Assembly (NCBI GenBank): GCA_902519635.1
Contig: CABYKW010000008.1
Coordinates: 1 to 23,360, forward strand
Source: an uncultured Pelagibacteraceae bacterium
GTDB lineage: Bacteria; Pseudomonadota; Alphaproteobacteria; Pelagibacterales; Pelagibacteraceae
Length of the DNA: 23,360 nucleotides
Direction: 5' to 3'
In this document: positions 23,077 through 23,360 of the stretch, piece by piece
Layout: each line of letters starts with the position of its first letter
Numbering within the stretch: position 1 is the first letter of the stretch
Program-made: the position numbers and the translations under genes
The notes under the pieces: model-generated
Told to the model about the DNA's origin: nothing
The model's input: only the letters and a program-made list of their open reading frames with translations
Database searches by the model: none

Positions 23077-23360
23077 ATGAGAGAAGCTAAATCAGGCGAT
23101 ATATTACTTTTAACTTTACTAGGTTTAATTTGGGGTTCCTCGTTTTTTAATATTAAAATTGCTACTTATTCTTATGAGCCTTTCACTTTAGCTTTAATAA
23201 GAGTAATTTTTGCCAGTTTACCTTTGCTAATACTTTGCAGGTATAAAAAAATAAAAGTTCAGGCATTTTCAAAAAATTGGAAACCATATGCTTTGATAGG
23301 CCTTTGTAATATTGCAATTCCATTTACATTAATTGCAATTGGAACTGCGAAAATTAATAG
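23077..23360 (+). CDS. EamA/DMT-family transporter (partial)
   Basis: The gene continues past the right edge; only 94 complete codons are present. Translated from the ATG at 23077, it begins MREAKSGDILLLTLLGLIWG and goes on SSFFNIKIATYSYEPFTLAL. The LIWGSSFFNIK motif and two or three hydrophobic segments (about 8-25, 35-53, 70-88) identify an EamA (RhaT-like, drug/metabolite transporter) inner-membrane protein, which normally has ten segments. Substrate cannot be told from this part. It is divergent from glnA with paired inverted repeats between them, so a link to nitrogen compounds is possible but unproven. Confidence 0.85.
   Translation, partial: MREAKSGDILLLTLLGLIWGSSFFNIKIATYSYEPFTLALIRVIFASLPLLILCRYKKIKVQAFSKNWKPYALIGLCNIAIPFTLIAIGTAKIN

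Noticed and set aside
1..23360. tRNA genes, CRISPR arrays, insertion sequences, prophage
   Set aside because: The gaps are too short or AT-rich. No cloverleaf, direct-repeat array, transposase or terminal inverted repeats were seen.

Overview
The window is a very compact, AT-rich stretch of bacterial chromosome. Only about 600 of 23,360 bases lie outside genes, and no gap exceeds 150 bp. The gene content points to an alphaproteobacterium of the SAR11 (Pelagibacterales) type. The evidence is the complex I accessory subunit NDUFA12, a DUF2155 protein, the aroQ-accB-accC cluster, an S1-interrupted RNase E/G, strong A+T bias with Lys/Asn/Ile-rich proteins, one-base TAATG gene couplings and near-zero intergenic space. 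No tRNA, rRNA, insertion sequence, phage gene or CRISPR array was seen. This is core housekeeping sequence rather than an accessory island.

Layout. 1-458 (-): partial TSCPD-domain protein resembling the C-terminal module of B12-dependent ribonucleotide reductase. 564-1407 (+): NDUFA12 and a DUF2155 exported protein, overlapping. 1404-3607 (-): aroQ-accB-accC. 3642-4620 (+): thiS-thiG, for the thiazole half of thiamine. 4617-6440 (-): RNase E/G family. 6587-12216 (+): mrcA-prfB-AsmA-like, coupled by TAATG junctions; prfB carries a programmed +1 frameshift. 12209-13444 (-): tyrS. 13503-14627 (+): anmK. 14620-15276 (-): alpha/beta hydrolase. 15410-21545 (+): an eight-gene Fe-S assembly operon, iscR-sufB-sufC-sufD-sufS-sufU-sufT-sufA. 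21546-22952 (-): glnA. 23077-23360 (+): start of an EamA-family transporter.

How the genes work together. The suf cluster is a complete Fe-S assembly line: SufS desulfurase, SufU sulfur acceptor, SufBCD scaffold, SufA carrier and SufT accessory factor. It sits under an Rrf2/IscR-type regulator that keeps three Cys and one His ligand, and a good IscR-like palindrome lies just upstream of it. AccB and AccC act together in the first step of fatty-acid synthesis. ThiS donates sulfur to ThiG. MrcA and AnmK both concern peptidoglycan.

Most notable points: (i) the prfB frameshift, which hides the N-terminal third of RF2 from simple ORF finding; (ii) an RNase E/G with no cysteine at all, hence no Zn-link, but with a GWW-like C-terminal tail; (iii) the IscR-like operator, with a Fur-like 7-1-7 palindrome in the same 133-bp gap; (iv) a ThiS Gly-Gly-Gly tail whose codons double as a strong Shine-Dalgarno for a TTG-started thiG; (v) five convergent gene pairs that overlap or abut, leaving no room for terminators; (vi) nested palindromes and overlapping promoter-like elements between glnA and the EamA gene. 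I did not find a clearly new multi-gene system.
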